The translations under genes were made by a program, and so were the position numbers. Under the pieces are notes generated by a model. That model had not been told where the DNA came from and searched no databases. It saw only the letters and a list, made by a program, of their open reading frames with translations. Below are positions 1-8,332 of a DNA stretch of 40,238 bases, one piece after another. The DNA comes from CAVUCH01 sp963739995. Its GTDB lineage: Bacteria; Acidobacteriota; Vicinamibacteria; Vicinamibacterales; JAENWD01. The stretch lies in the NCBI GenBank assembly GCA_963739995.1, contig CAVUCH010000016.1, positions 1 through 40,238 of the forward strand, read 5' to 3'. How positions within the stretch are numbered: the first letter of the stretch is position 1; the number at the start of each line of letters is the position of its first letter.

Positions 1-198
1 GGCGACAACCTCAGGCGGCAGCGCCACGACGATGTCCGACACGCGCGGATGTGAGACGAATGCGGCGATGCTGCGCTCGAGGATCGTACGTCCGGCCAAC
101 TCGAGGAACTGTTTCGGCGTGCCGGCCCCGAGCCTGCGGCCCCGACCTCCAGCGGCGATGATCGCGACCACGCGAATTGAAGGACCTGTGTCGTTCAC
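1..198 (-). CDS. ispD: 2-C-methyl-D-erythritol 4-phosphate cytidylyltransferase, N-terminal part
   Basis: IspD transfers CMP from CTP to methylerythritol phosphate in the MEP isoprenoid pathway. Only the first 66 residues are in the window; the gene runs off the left edge. The visible part has the nucleotidyltransferase signature IIAAGGRGRRLGAGTPKQF at about residues 13-31, where the glycine-rich loop binds CTP and the lysine is catalytic in the family, followed by LELAGRTILERSIAAF. The GTG start at 198 is fixed by an in-frame TGA two codons upstream. The nearby ispE (11956-12864) supplies the next step of the same pathway. Finding ispD close to radA and a PIN-TRAM gene matches the radA-yacL-ispD order known in Firmicutes. 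Confidence 0.93.
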   Translation of the reverse strand, partial: MNDTGPSIRVVAIIAAGGRGRRLGAGTPKQFLELAGRTILERSIAAFVSHPRVSDIVVALPPEVVA

Positions 199-291
199 CA
201 GTCACTACTCGCGTCGACCGCTCGGCTCACGGCCAGCCGTCTGCTGAAAAGCCGAGCGCGTCGATGAACAACGCGTGGGGACGACATCGAA

Positions 292-927
292 TTATACGAT
301 GCGGCGGGAGGTCTCCGCGCCCCCGCAATACGCGAGCGTGCGCGCGGAGGAGACCTCGAGCACCTGTTCGACGCGCTCGAGCGGCACCTCGGCGGGTGCA
401 AACGCGATCATCAGCGCACGCGCGACGCCGTCGGTGACCATGGTCCGTGCCGAGTCGGAGGACGGGTTGCCGAACGGCCCGCACGCATCCGCCAGCGCGA
501 TGCAACCGGCCACGTGGACCTGGTCCTTGCGGATTCCCGGGTACGACTCACTCGCTGCTCCGAGCCGCAGGGTCACGTCACCCTCGATGCGATCGAGGTC
601 GTAGAGCCCATACGGTAACTGGAACTCGAGCGAGCACCAGTTGCAGATGTCCACCAGGCTGTTGATGCGGGGGAGCGCCTCGCCCTTCCGCACGCGGCGG
701 AGCAGGGCCTCCGATGAGGGGCGGCGCTTCGTCGGGTCGAGACCGGTGCGCCTGTACATCTTACGTACGGCGGCGCTCTCTTCCGGCGGGCGCACGCGGA
801 CGGCGGCCTCCGCCGCTGCCAGCGGCGCATCCATGCGCGCGTCCCGGGCCACAACGGTGAGCCCGTCGAATGTCAGCGCGCCCAGCCGGACGATTGGCTG
901 GAGGTCAGCGGCAACGGAGAGCTCCAC
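292..927 (-). CDS. B3/B4-domain protein (stand-alone PheRS-beta editing-like domain)
   Basis: This 211-residue protein belongs to the stand-alone B3/B4 family, related to the tRNA-editing region of the phenylalanyl-tRNA synthetase beta chain. The typical motif RPSSEALLRR starts at residue 69, followed by ALPRINSLVDICNWCSLE, then a basic/polar segment and a C-terminal half with GPFGNPSSDSART. In PheT the domain hydrolyses mischarged tRNA; for stand-alone members the role is not settled, so I infer only possible tRNA editing or nucleic-acid binding. The GTG at 927 is chosen because the family match begins right there and no better start lies upstream, although the frame stays open to 1683. A TACAAT hexamer ends 8 bases before the GTG, so the mRNA could be leaderless. 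The gene lies between ispD and a divergent bactofilin. Confidence 0.8.
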   Translation of the reverse strand: MELSVAADLQPIVRLGALTFDGLTVVARDARMDAPLAAAEAAVRVRPPEESAAVRKMYRRTGLDPTKRRPSSEALLRRVRKGEALPRINSLVDICNWCSLEFQLPYGLYDLDRIEGDVTLRLGAASESYPGIRKDQVHVAGCIALADACGPFGNPSSDSARTMVTDGVARALMIAFAPAEVPLERVEQVLEVSSARTLAYCGGAETSRRIV

Positions 928-1230
928 GGTGCGTGATTGTACTCGTGCACCCTTCGTTGCGGCCTTGCACACGGCCCGCGAGGAACGTCGCGGCACGAAC
1001 AACCACGTCAGCGCCAGCTGCACGATAATGCCCGGCTTTGCACTCTGCACGATCCGGGAGAGCTGCCGGGCGGAGAGCGTAAAGTGTGCAGCGCCGGGAT
1101 CCGATACCGCCTGTAGTCCCAGGCCGGAGTCATCGGCCGGAATCACAACACCGCTGGTCGTCGCCCTGACGGGTGGGCGACCGATACTCAGGGCCGCGGC
1201 CTCCCCGCCGTCCCGCACCAGGAGCCGACC
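928..1230. other. intergenic region between divergent B3/B4 gene and bactofilin
   Basis: About 300 bases without a supported gene. Frames stay open on both strands, but the translations have no family character and no plausible starts with ribosome binding sites. The region must hold divergent promoters. Apart from the TACAAT near 936, I could not identify a convincing -35/-10 pair. Confidence 0.4.
936..941 (-). promoter_or_regulatory. candidate -10 box for the B3/B4-domain gene
   Basis: On the minus strand the hexamer TACAAT ends 8 bases before the GTG start at 927. That spacing would place the transcript start at or next to the start codon. No good -35 hexamer is visible 16-18 bases upstream, so this is weak evidence for a leaderless promoter. 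Confidence 0.25.
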
Positions 1231-1611
1231 ATGAACATGGGTCAGTCGATTGCCATCAAGGGCGAGTTGAGCGGGGCGGAAGACCTGACGCTCGAGGGCC
1301 AGGTCGAGGGCAAAATCAACCTGCCGGACAACGTCCTCACCATCGGCACGAGCGCACGTATCAACGCCGAGGTCGTGGCCAAATCGATCGTGGTGCTTGG
1401 CCAGCTTGTCGGCAACGTGACCGTCAAGGAGAAGTTCGACCTGAAAGCGGGCGGGTCGATGCAGGGCAACCTGAAGGCGCCCCGTATCGCGATGGCGGAC
1501 GGCGCGATTTTCGGAGGAAAGGTCGAGATGCCAGGGGCGAAGACCGTCCCGGTCCCGGCCACTCCGGCGTCGACGCCCCCAGCGGAGAAGCTCGAACCGG
1601 TTGGCGTGTAA
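1231..1611 (+). CDS. bactofilin (polymer-forming cytoskeletal protein)
   Basis: A 126-residue bactofilin (DUF583/CcmA type). These proteins polymerise without nucleotide into filaments that organise envelope synthesis or polarity. The core, about residues 8-105, is a right-handed beta-helix and shows the expected short repeats: IKGELSGAEDLTLEGQVEG, then turns around GTSARINAEVVAKSIVVLGQ and LKAGGSMQGNLKAPRIAM. A disordered Pro/Ala-rich tail follows from about residue 107. The ATG at 1231 has an AGGAG ribosome site about 10 bases upstream; a second ATG lies two codons in. The gene stands alone between a divergent B3/B4 gene and a convergent plsC, so its partner in the envelope is not shown by context. 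Confidence 0.92.
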   Translation: MNMGQSIAIKGELSGAEDLTLEGQVEGKINLPDNVLTIGTSARINAEVVAKSIVVLGQLVGNVTVKEKFDLKAGGSMQGNLKAPRIAMADGAIFGGKVEMPGAKTVPVPATPASTPPAEKLEPVGV

Positions 1612-1621
1612 GACAGCTCTG

Positions 1622-1681
1622 GCACCCGTTCGTGGGTGCGGCCGTCGGAGTTCTAGACGGGGGTCCGGAGCTCCGACGGCC
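1622..1681. terminator. two hairpins between convergent bactofilin and plsC
   Basis: The first hairpin is GCACCC (1622-1627) pairing with GGGTGC (1634-1639). The second is a perfect 11-base inverted repeat, GGCCGTCGGAG (1640-1650) with CTCCGACGGCC (1671-1681). Its loop contains the plsC stop codon. There is no T-run on either side, so these may stop or stabilise both convergent transcripts without being classic intrinsic terminators. Confidence 0.5.
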
Positions 1682-2390
1682 ACGTGTCCACTATCCCCCT
1701 GACCCGCTCGGCGAGCGCGCGGGCCTCGCCTACGGGGAGGCCTGCGGTTTCGATAGGCGCGTGCACCTGCAGCAGCACATGGCCGGGACAGGTCATGAGG
1801 CGCCCCTTTTTCATCACGAACCGGCTCCCGTCGACCGAGATCGGCACGATGGGCAGTCCCGCCTCCACAGCCAGAAGGAAGGGACCACCCTTGAACGGCG
1901 CCACGCGGCCGTCCACGCTGCGCGTGCCCTCAGGAAAAATCAGGAGCGAGAGTCCCTTCCCGACCAGCGCCTTCCACTTCCGAAGGATGCCTGCGCGGTC
2001 CGGGCGCCTGCGGTCCACGAGCAGGTGTCCGCTCCGGCGCAGGTGCCAGCCCAGGAACGGGACCCGGCCGATCGACGCCTTCGCGATGATCCGTAGCTGC
2101 CACGGCAGTGTCGCGAAAAGCACCGGGATGTCGTAGATGCTCTGGTGGTTCGCCACGAAGATGTAGGTGCGTCCGCGTTCCAGACGTTCAAGGCCGGCAG
2201 CATGCACGGTCACGCCCGTCGTCGCGAGGATCAACCACGACCAGGCCCGGGCACATCCGTGCGCGAAGTACCCGCGGCCATCGAACAGGCTCGACACCAG
2301 CGACGCCGTGCCCAGGACGATGGTGTAGACGGAGATCGCGGGAATCAGGAAGACGACGGTGCGCCACCAGTGGAACGGGGGGACCCGCAC
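1653..2390 (-). CDS. plsC: 1-acyl-sn-glycerol-3-phosphate acyltransferase (PlsC family)
   Basis: This membrane enzyme adds the second acyl chain to lysophosphatidic acid, making phosphatidic acid for phospholipids. The 245-residue length is normal. It has an N-terminal hydrophobic anchor (about residues 11-35), the catalytic NHQSIYD (81-87; NHx4D motif), the substrate-binding FPEGTR (152-157) and a downstream PIVPISVDGS block. The start is GTG at 2390, directly abutting the TAG stop of the PIN-TRAM gene with zero spacing, so translation is probably coupled. It is the last gene of the long minus-strand run. LPS-type acyltransferases of the same superfamily cannot be fully excluded, but the motifs fit PlsC well. 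Confidence 0.88.
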   Translation of the reverse strand: MRVPPFHWWRTVVFLIPAISVYTIVLGTASLVSSLFDGRGYFAHGCARAWSWLILATTGVTVHAAGLERLERGRTYIFVANHQSIYDIPVLFATLPWQLRIIAKASIGRVPFLGWHLRRSGHLLVDRRRPDRAGILRKWKALVGKGLSLLIFPEGTRSVDGRVAPFKGGPFLLAVEAGLPIVPISVDGSRFVMKKGRLMTCPGHVLLQVHAPIETAGLPVGEARALAERVRGIVDTWPSELRTPV

Positions 2391-3614
2391 CTACTGGCCG
2401 CCTCCGGTTCCCGACGTCGGCACCACGCCTCCGGCCGCGGGAGCGGCTGACGGCGCAGGCGGTGCTGGCGCGACGACCGGGGCTACGGCGCCATTCGCAA
2501 TGGCGGCGGGAGGGCCGCCGGCAGCCACGGCGCCAGCCGGAGGCACCGGCACGGGCCGGGGACGGCGCGGCGGCGCGCCCTGCTCATCCCGATCGCCTGC
2601 CTGTGCCGCTGCTTGCGCCGCGGCCAGGTTCGGGTCGATGAAGCGCCCGAAGATCATCTTCCCGGCCGTGGTCTGCAGAACGCTCGTGACGACCACGTCG
2701 ATGGTCTTGCTGATCATCTTCCGCGCGTTGTCGACGACCACCATGGTCCCGTCATCCAGGTAGGCCACGCCCTGGTTGTACTCCTTGCCTTCCTTGAGGA
2801 TGAAGACCTTCATGATCTCACCGGGCAGCACGACGGGCTTGAGGGAATTGGCGAGCTCGTTGATGTTCAGCACGTCCACACCGCGCAGCTGCGCGACCTT
2901 GTTCAGGTTGAAATCGTTAGTGACGATCTTCCCTTGAAGCGTGCGCGCGAGCTCAATCAGCTTCAGATCGACCTCTCGCACCTCCGGGTAATCAAGATCG
3001 GAGATCATCACTTCGATGCCCGACATCTTCTGGATCTTCTGCAGGATGTCGAGGCCCCGGCGCCCGCGGTTCCGCTTGAGCGAGTCGGCCGAGTCGGCCA
3101 CCAGCTGCAGCTCCTTCAGGACGAACTGCGGGATGAGCAGCGTGCCGTCGAGGAACCCGGTCTCGCAGACATCGGCGATCCGGCCGTCGATGATGACGCT
3201 CGTGTCGAGGATCTTGTACCGGCGCTGCGGACCGGCCGCGCGGAAGAGCGTGACCAGCCGTGCCGGCTCGAGCCACTCACCCCTGCGCCCGCCAATCAGC
3301 ACACCGAGGTACGTCAGCGCCAGCACCGCCAGTGCATGCAGGAAGGCGATGCGCGGCTCGGCCGGGTTGGTCCAGAAGAGTGCGGCGACCAGCATCCGCG
3401 CCAGTGCGAGCCCGAGCGCCGCTCCGAGCACCGCGCCGAGCATGTGCGTGACCGACAGGTCGCGCATCCGCCATTCGAAGGCCACGACCAGCGCGCCCAG
3501 CAGCAGGCCGAAGCCCGCGTTGAAGACGACCGGTGCGTCGAGCGGTTGAAGGAAGATCGCCGCGCCCGTCACCGCCGCGAGGAAGAGCACGCGCGCGAGA
3601 AGAAACCAGGCCAT
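2391..3614 (-). CDS. PIN/TRAM-domain membrane protein (YacL-like)
   Basis: A 407-residue protein with about four N-terminal transmembrane segments (residues 2-110), a PIN nuclease domain (about 132-255) and a TRAM domain (about 262-323). Its PIN acidic residues are visible in KILDTSVIIDGR (D137), in LKEL (E168) and in VTNDFN (D234). A low-complexity Pro/Ala/Gly tail follows from about residue 330. YacL-like proteins are thought to act on RNA, but substrates are unknown. The ATG at 3614 is preferred over the TTG five codons upstream because GGGGAG lies about 7 bases before it. It sits between radA and plsC, with ispD nearby, as yacL does between radA/disA and ispD in Bacillus. Confidence 0.87.
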   Translation of the reverse strand: MAWFLLARVLFLAAVTGAAIFLQPLDAPVVFNAGFGLLLGALVVAFEWRMRDLSVTHMLGAVLGAALGLALARMLVAALFWTNPAEPRIAFLHALAVLALTYLGVLIGGRRGEWLEPARLVTLFRAAGPQRRYKILDTSVIIDGRIADVCETGFLDGTLLIPQFVLKELQLVADSADSLKRNRGRRGLDILQKIQKMSGIEVMISDLDYPEVREVDLKLIELARTLQGKIVTNDFNLNKVAQLRGVDVLNINELANSLKPVVLPGEIMKVFILKEGKEYNQGVAYLDDGTMVVVDNARKMISKTIDVVVTSVLQTTAGKMIFGRFIDPNLAAAQAAAQAGDRDEQGAPPRRPRPVPVPPAGAVAAGGPPAAIANGAVAPVVAPAPPAPSAAPAAGGVVPTSGTGGGQ

Positions 3615-3685
3615 AGGATGACTCCCCAACGTATGACCGGCGCCCGCCGCCGACCGAGGCGGCGACGGGGCCGAAAGACCTGCGA

Positions 3686-5080
3686 TTAGAGAATGAGTGC
3701 ATCGAGCGCTTCACCTAGAGTGCTGACCGGTACCAGCTCACAACCACCGGTGACGAGTGTACGATCTGCGGGATCGAGATTCGCGCGCGGCAGCACGCAG
3801 CGCTTGAACCCGAGCTGCGCCGCCTCGCGCACGCGCAACGGGGCCTGTGACGCGCCACGCACCTCGCCGGCCAGACCAATCTCGCCGAACACTGCAGTGT
3901 CGGCCGAGACGGGACGGTTACGCAGGCTCGAGGCGACGGCGGCGGCGATGCTCAGGTCACTCGCCGGTTCTTCGACTGTCATGCCGCCCGCGATGTTCAC
4001 GAACACGTCCTCGCCCATCAGGTGGAGGCCGACACGCTTCTCCAGCACCGCGAGCAGCAGCGCCAGTCGTCCGGGGTCGATGCCGCTCGTCATGCGGCGG
4101 GCGTTGCCGAACGTGCTGCTGCTGACGAGCGCCTGCACCTCCACGAGCAAGGGCCGCGATCCTTCCATGCAGCAGAGAACCGCGGAACCCGGGGTGCCGG
4201 CCGGCCGCTCCGCAAGGAACAGTTGAGACGGATTTGGCACGGCTCGCAGGCCGCTGCCCGTCATCTCGAACACCCCCAGCTCGCTCGCCGCGCCGAACCG
4301 GTTCTTCACCGCGCGCACCACACGGTGGGCGTGATGCCGCTCACCTTCGAAGTACAACACGGTATCCACCACGTGCTCAAGCGCCTTCGGGCCGGCCAGA
4401 CTGCCGTCCTTCGTGACGTGCCCCACGAGAAAGATGGGCACATTGTGCCCCTTCGCCGCAAAGAGGAGCTGGGTGGCCGCCTCACGCACCTGCCCGATGC
4501 TGCCCGGCGCGGATTGCAGCTTCAGCGAGAACACCGTCTGGATGGAGTCGACGACGACGAGCGCCGGCTTGAGGCGCGCCGCCTCACCCAGAATCTTCTC
4601 CAGACAGGTTTCCGCGAGCAGGTACAAAGGGGCGCGACCGACGCCGAGCCGTTCGCCCCGGGACTTGACCTGGTGCTCTGATTCCTCGCCCGAGCTATAG
4701 AGCACCGCGCCGATGTCGCGCGCCACGTTTGCGGCTGCCTGGAGCAGGAGCGTGGACTTGCCGATCCCGGGCTCGCCGCCAAGCAGCACCAGCGAGCCGG
4801 GCACAATCCCGCCGCCCAGTACCCGATCGAGCTCTCCTATCCCGGTCCCGAGCCGTGCCGTGTCGGAGTACTGGACGTCGGCATACAGCTGCGCTCCGGA
4901 AGACCCGCCGGGCAGCGTATACCGGTGGCCGTCGGCGCTGCCCAGACCGGTCGCGGGCGCGTCTGGCACCCGTTCTTCCACCAGCGAGTTCCACGCGCCG
5001 CATTCGGCGCAGCGCCCCATCCACTTCGGGGACTGCCCGCCGCACTCCTGGCACACGAACAGGGCCTTCGGGGGTTTCAT
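3686..5080 (-). CDS. radA: DNA repair protein RadA (Sms)
   Basis: RadA is a RecA-like ATPase and branch-migration helicase used in recombinational repair. The 464-residue protein has a complete family layout. It has an N-terminal four-cysteine zinc finger (C10, C13, C24, C27), Walker A GEPGIGKS (102-109), Walker B VVVDSIQT (175-182), the RadA-specific KNRFG motif (259-263) and a C-terminal Lon-protease-like domain with GGMTVEEPASDLSIA. The ATG at 5080 begins the zinc-finger domain, so longer in-frame extensions are rejected. It lies 37 bases after alr and 71 bases before the PIN-TRAM gene in the same run. Confidence 0.96.
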   Translation of the reverse strand: MKPPKALFVCQECGGQSPKWMGRCAECGAWNSLVEERVPDAPATGLGSADGHRYTLPGGSSGAQLYADVQYSDTARLGTGIGELDRVLGGGIVPGSLVLLGGEPGIGKSTLLLQAAANVARDIGAVLYSSGEESEHQVKSRGERLGVGRAPLYLLAETCLEKILGEAARLKPALVVVDSIQTVFSLKLQSAPGSIGQVREAATQLLFAAKGHNVPIFLVGHVTKDGSLAGPKALEHVVDTVLYFEGERHHAHRVVRAVKNRFGAASELGVFEMTGSGLRAVPNPSQLFLAERPAGTPGSAVLCCMEGSRPLLVEVQALVSSSTFGNARRMTSGIDPGRLALLLAVLEKRVGLHLMGEDVFVNIAGGMTVEEPASDLSIAAAVASSLRNRPVSADTAVFGEIGLAGEVRGASQAPLRVREAAQLGFKRCVLPRANLDPADRTLVTGGCELVPVSTLGEALDALIL

Positions 5081-5117
5081 GCGCGGACGGGCCGTGCCGT
5101 GGCTCCGGATGTCGGGG

Positions 5118-6257
5118 TCAGAATGCCTCAGGCGGATTATATATGCGCTCGATCCTCGTGCCGATGCGGCAGAGTGCCTCCCACGGTATGGTGCCGATCG
5201 TGGCGGCCATCTCACGCACGTCGATGACCTCACCTCCCTGCCGGCCGAGAAGGACGACCTCATCGCCCGGCGCACAGGGCACGTCGGTCACATCGATGGT
5301 GATCATGTCCATGCTGACGGAGCCGACGATTGGCGCCCGCCGTCCGCCCACGAGCACGTGACCGCGCCCCGCGAGCCGTAGATCGAGTCCGTCCGCATAT
5401 CCGGCGGGGACCACCGCGATCCGTCGCGGCAACTCGGGCGTGTAGCGCGCGCCATATCCCACCGATTCGCCCGCCCGCAGCCCCTTGATCGACACGACAC
5501 GGCTCACCAGCCGCATCGCCGCGCGTAGCGGCACGGTCGTCGCGAGCGGTGGCGGCGGCACACCGTAGAGCAGCAGCCCCGGGCGAACGGCGTCGAACCA
5601 GACGCGTGAATCGCGCAGTATGGCGGCGCTGTTGGCGGCGTGGCGCGCCACGCGCGGCACGCCCATGTCGGCGAGCGTCACCAGCGCGCCGTCGAATGCC
5701 GCGCGCTGCCGCTCCATGAGCGGGTGCTCGGGATCCTCCGCCGTCGCAAAGTGCGTGTAGACCGCGGCGAGCTCAAGGTGCGGGCTGGCCAGCAGTTCTG
5801 GCAGCGTCTGTCGCAGGCTGTCGTGACGGAACCCGAGGCGGTGCATGCCCGTGTCGATCTTCAGGTGGTAGCGGATCCGTGTCGCACGGCGGGCGGCCTC
5901 CGCTTCGACGGCGCGGGCGGCCGTCGGTGTCGAGATCGTCGGCACCAAATCGTGCTCGAAGAGCCCGCCGAGATCGCTGACGCTCATGGCGCCGAACACA
6001 AGGATGCGGGCGCGCACCCCTGCCGTCCGGAGCGCGACCGCCTCCTCGATGTCGGCGCACGCCAGCATCTCCGCTCCCGCACGCTCGAGCGCCAGCGCCA
6101 CCGGCCCGGCGCCGTGGCCGTACGCGTTCGCCTTGACCACCGCAATCACCGAGGGGGGCGAGCCGCCCGGTGACTCGGCTGCCAGAAAGGCGGTGATGGC
6201 CCGGTAATTGGACGCGATCGCGTCGAGGTCGATGTGAGCGAGGGTGGAACGGAGCAC
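5118..6257 (-). CDS. alr: alanine racemase
   Basis: A PLP-dependent enzyme that makes D-alanine for peptidoglycan. The 379-residue length is typical. The pyridoxal lysine is K42 in VVKANAYGHG, and the second catalytic base is the tyrosine in SVGYGARYTP. The conserved KIDTGMHRLGF and VSMDMITIDVT blocks are present, and the C-terminus ends in RIGTRIERIY as in the family. The start is GTG at 6257, 8 bases after the dnaB stop. The position after dnaB is common in bacteria and suggests cotranscription. Confidence 0.95.
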   Translation of the reverse strand: MLRSTLAHIDLDAIASNYRAITAFLAAESPGGSPPSVIAVVKANAYGHGAGPVALALERAGAEMLACADIEEAVALRTAGVRARILVFGAMSVSDLGGLFEHDLVPTISTPTAARAVEAEAARRATRIRYHLKIDTGMHRLGFRHDSLRQTLPELLASPHLELAAVYTHFATAEDPEHPLMERQRAAFDGALVTLADMGVPRVARHAANSAAILRDSRVWFDAVRPGLLLYGVPPPPLATTVPLRAAMRLVSRVVSIKGLRAGESVGYGARYTPELPRRIAVVPAGYADGLDLRLAGRGHVLVGGRRAPIVGSVSMDMITIDVTDVPCAPGDEVVLLGRQGGEVIDVREMAATIGTIPWEALCRIGTRIERIYNPPEAF

Positions 6258-6265
6258 GTCGCCGA

Positions 6266-7624
6266 TCAGCTCTCCCCGTTGTGCCGGTAGCCGCCCGCAA
6301 GGTCCTCGAACCGGGTGTGCTGCTTGAGAAACGCCAGCTCGATGCTGCCGGTCGGGCCGTTACGCTGCTTGGCGATGATCAGCTCCGCCTTTCCCTGGTC
6401 TTCAGGCTTCGCATCCGGGTACATGTCGGCGCGGAAGAGCATCAGGACCACGTCGGCGTCCTGCTCGAGGGCTCCCGACTCACGCAGGTCGGAGAGCAGC
6501 GGGCGATGGTCCGATCGCGCCTCAGGCGCGCGGCTCAACTGCGACAGGGCGACCACCGGCACGCCCAGCTCCTTGGCCAGCCCTTTCAGCCCGCGCGAGA
6601 TCGCGGCGAGCTCCAGCGTGCGATTCTCGAAGCGTCCACGACCGGTCATCAGCTGCAGGTAGTCGACAATCAGCAGGCCGAGACCGTGCTCCGCCGCCAG
6701 ACGCCGCGCCTTCGCGCGCATCTCGAGAACGCCCACGCCTGGCGTGTCGTCGATGAACAGCTGCGCTTCCCCGAGCACGCCGATCGCTTGCGACAGCCCC
6801 TGGTATTCGCGCGGCCCGATCGCGCCGGACATCAGGCGATGCGCGTCGATGCGCGCCACCGACGTGAGCAGCCGGATGAACAGCTGCTCGCGTGACATCT
6901 CGAGGCTGAAGAAGCCGACGGTCGTGCCTTCCTTGAGGGACGCGTGCTCCGCGATGTTCATCACGAGGCTGGTCTTGCCCATCGACGGGCGTGCCGCAAT
7001 GATGATGAGATCGCCCGCCTGCAAGCCGCGCGTCATACGATCGAGATCCGAGAAGCCGGTGGGCACGCCCGTGATGAGCTTCTTCTGCTCGAACAGCAGC
7101 TCGATTTTCGGCATGCTCTCGGCAACGATCTCGTGCATCGAGAGGAAACCGGCCCGCGCCCGGTTTTCGGCGATCGCGAAAATCGCCTGTTCCGCTTCGT
7201 CGAGGATGATGTTCGGATCGTCCTCCGCCTCGTACGCCCGTGCGCTGATGCGCTGCGACGCAAGGATGAGCGCTCGCAGTGCGGATTTCTCCTTGACGAT
7301 GCGGGCGTAGTGCTCGACGTTGGTGGACCGCGGAACGCCGTCGACGAGCGACGTGAGGTACGCCAGGCCGCCGATCTCGTCGATTTCGCCGGCACGCGTG
7401 AGCTCCTCCTTCAGCGTGACGAGGTCGATTGCATCGGCGTGCTCCGAGAGATGCTCCATTTTCTCGAAGATGCGCCGGTGCGCGTCCCGATAAAAGTCGC
7501 GCGACGTGATCACCTCGGCGGCGTAATTGAACGCCTCGTTGTGGATCAGGATCGCGCCGAGCACCGACTTCTCGGCGTCCAGATTGTGCGGCAGCGTACG
7601 TTCGGAAACAGCGACGTCTGGCAT
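6266..7624 (-). CDS. dnaB: replicative DNA helicase DnaB
   Basis: The hexameric replicative helicase. Of its 452 residues, the N-terminal domain is about 8-155 (LPHNLDAEKSVLGAIL is the family opening), followed by a linker and the RecA-like motor. Walker A is ARPSMGKT (211-218), FFSLEMS follows, and Walker B sits in LIVDYLQLM; the C-terminal SDLRESGALEQDAD motif is intact. No intein is present. The ATG at 7624 is preferred because upstream in-frame sequence is not conserved and would run through the rplI terminator. A 196-base gap with a terminator separates it from rplI, so dnaB probably has its own promoter, though I could not pinpoint one. Confidence 0.96.
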   Translation of the reverse strand: MPDVAVSERTLPHNLDAEKSVLGAILIHNEAFNYAAEVITSRDFYRDAHRRIFEKMEHLSEHADAIDLVTLKEELTRAGEIDEIGGLAYLTSLVDGVPRSTNVEHYARIVKEKSALRALILASQRISARAYEAEDDPNIILDEAEQAIFAIAENRARAGFLSMHEIVAESMPKIELLFEQKKLITGVPTGFSDLDRMTRGLQAGDLIIIAARPSMGKTSLVMNIAEHASLKEGTTVGFFSLEMSREQLFIRLLTSVARIDAHRLMSGAIGPREYQGLSQAIGVLGEAQLFIDDTPGVGVLEMRAKARRLAAEHGLGLLIVDYLQLMTGRGRFENRTLELAAISRGLKGLAKELGVPVVALSQLSRAPEARSDHRPLLSDLRESGALEQDADVVLMLFRADMYPDAKPEDQGKAELIIAKQRNGPTGSIELAFLKQHTRFEDLAGGYRHNGES

Positions 7625-7726
7625 CGTGAGGCACGCGGACAGCTGACGGTGTCGGGAACGACTGACGAGTGAAAGGGGATCCCGCGCTCGACACGGCGGC
7701 GCTCGCACGCGGGGAGAGCAGTGTAG

Positions 7727-7758
7727 CAAAAGAAAAGGCCGGATGATCATCCGGCCTT
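7727..7758 (-). terminator. intrinsic terminator after rplI
   Basis: Positions 7735-7758 form a perfect 24-base palindrome with half-site AAGGCCGGATGA. On the minus strand it is followed directly by a T-rich run (TTTTCTTTT). This is a classic Rho-independent terminator for the rpsF-rpsR-rplI transcript, about 60 bases after the rplI stop and before dnaB. Confidence 0.85.
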
Positions 7759-7800
7759 CGTTGATCGTCAACCGTCAACCGTCGACCGTCGACGTTCGAC
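7759..7800. repeat. heptanucleotide array A, six units
   Basis: Six in-register seven-base units lie between the rplI stop and its terminator: CGTTGAT, CGTCAAC twice, CGTCGAC twice and GTTCGAC. The units differ mainly in the middle. This is one of five loci in the window with period-7 degenerate repeats. It is non-coding here and would be transcribed as the 3' untranslated region of rplI. Confidence 0.8.
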
Positions 7801-7820
7801 CGGCAAAATTTACCCGTTCC

Positions 7821-8267
7821 CTACCCTTCCTTCGCGACGACGACCTTCACGTTCGCCGTCACCTCGCGGTGCAGCCGCACCGGCACCTGGAACTCGCCCA
7901 ACTGCTTGATCGGGTCGGCGAGCTGGATCTTGCGGCGCTCGATGTCGAACCCCTGGGCGGCGAGGCTCTCGGCGATGTCGGCGCTCGTCACGGAGCCGTA
8001 AAGGGCTTCGGTCCCGCCCACGCGGCGTGCGATCACGATCTCGACGCCGGCGAGGCGTGCTGCGATCCCTTCCGCGCCCTGACGCTCCTCGGCTTCGCGC
8101 ATGTCCGCAACCTTGCGCTCGCGGTCGATCTGTTTGCGGTTGCCGTCGGTCACGGTCAGGGCGAGCTTGCGCGGCAGCAGGTAGTTGCGCGCGTAGCCGC
8201 TCGCCACCTTCACCACATCGCCGCGCTGGCCGAGGTTCTCGACGTGCTCTCGAAGAATTACTTCCAT
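7821..8267 (-). CDS. rplI: 50S ribosomal protein L9
   Basis: bL9 binds domain V of 23S rRNA and helps reading-frame maintenance. The 148-residue length is standard. It opens with MEVILREHVENLGQRGD and carries the signature GYARNYLLPRKLA, then the long connecting helix rich in charged residues (about 42-75) and the C-terminal RNA-binding domain. The ATG at 8267 has AAGGGG about 7 bases upstream. It is the last gene of rpsF-rpsR-rplI and is followed by a 3' heptad repeat and an intrinsic terminator. Confidence 0.96.
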   Translation of the reverse strand: MEVILREHVENLGQRGDVVKVASGYARNYLLPRKLALTVTDGNRKQIDRERKVADMREAEERQGAEGIAARLAGVEIVIARRVGGTEALYGSVTSADIAESLAAQGFDIERRKIQLADPIKQLGEFQVPVRLHREVTANVKVVVAKEG

Positions 8268-8332
8268 GGCTGTCCCCTTCGCGTTCGCGCGTGCGGGCCG
8301 CGCCGACGCGGCGCGCCCGGGCCGCACGGACG

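Noticed and set aside
928..1683. Open frame continuing upstream of the B3/B4 gene through the bactofilin region on the minus strand
   Set aside because: The translation has no family character and overlaps the clear bactofilin gene on the other strand; high GC keeps frames open.
2613..3689. Long plus-strand frame opposite the PIN-TRAM gene
   Set aside because: It is antisense to a well-supported gene and its translation is His/Glu/Arg-rich without motifs.
7759..7800. Possible CRISPR repeats
   Set aside because: Units are seven bases with no spacers and are degenerate; no cas gene is near.
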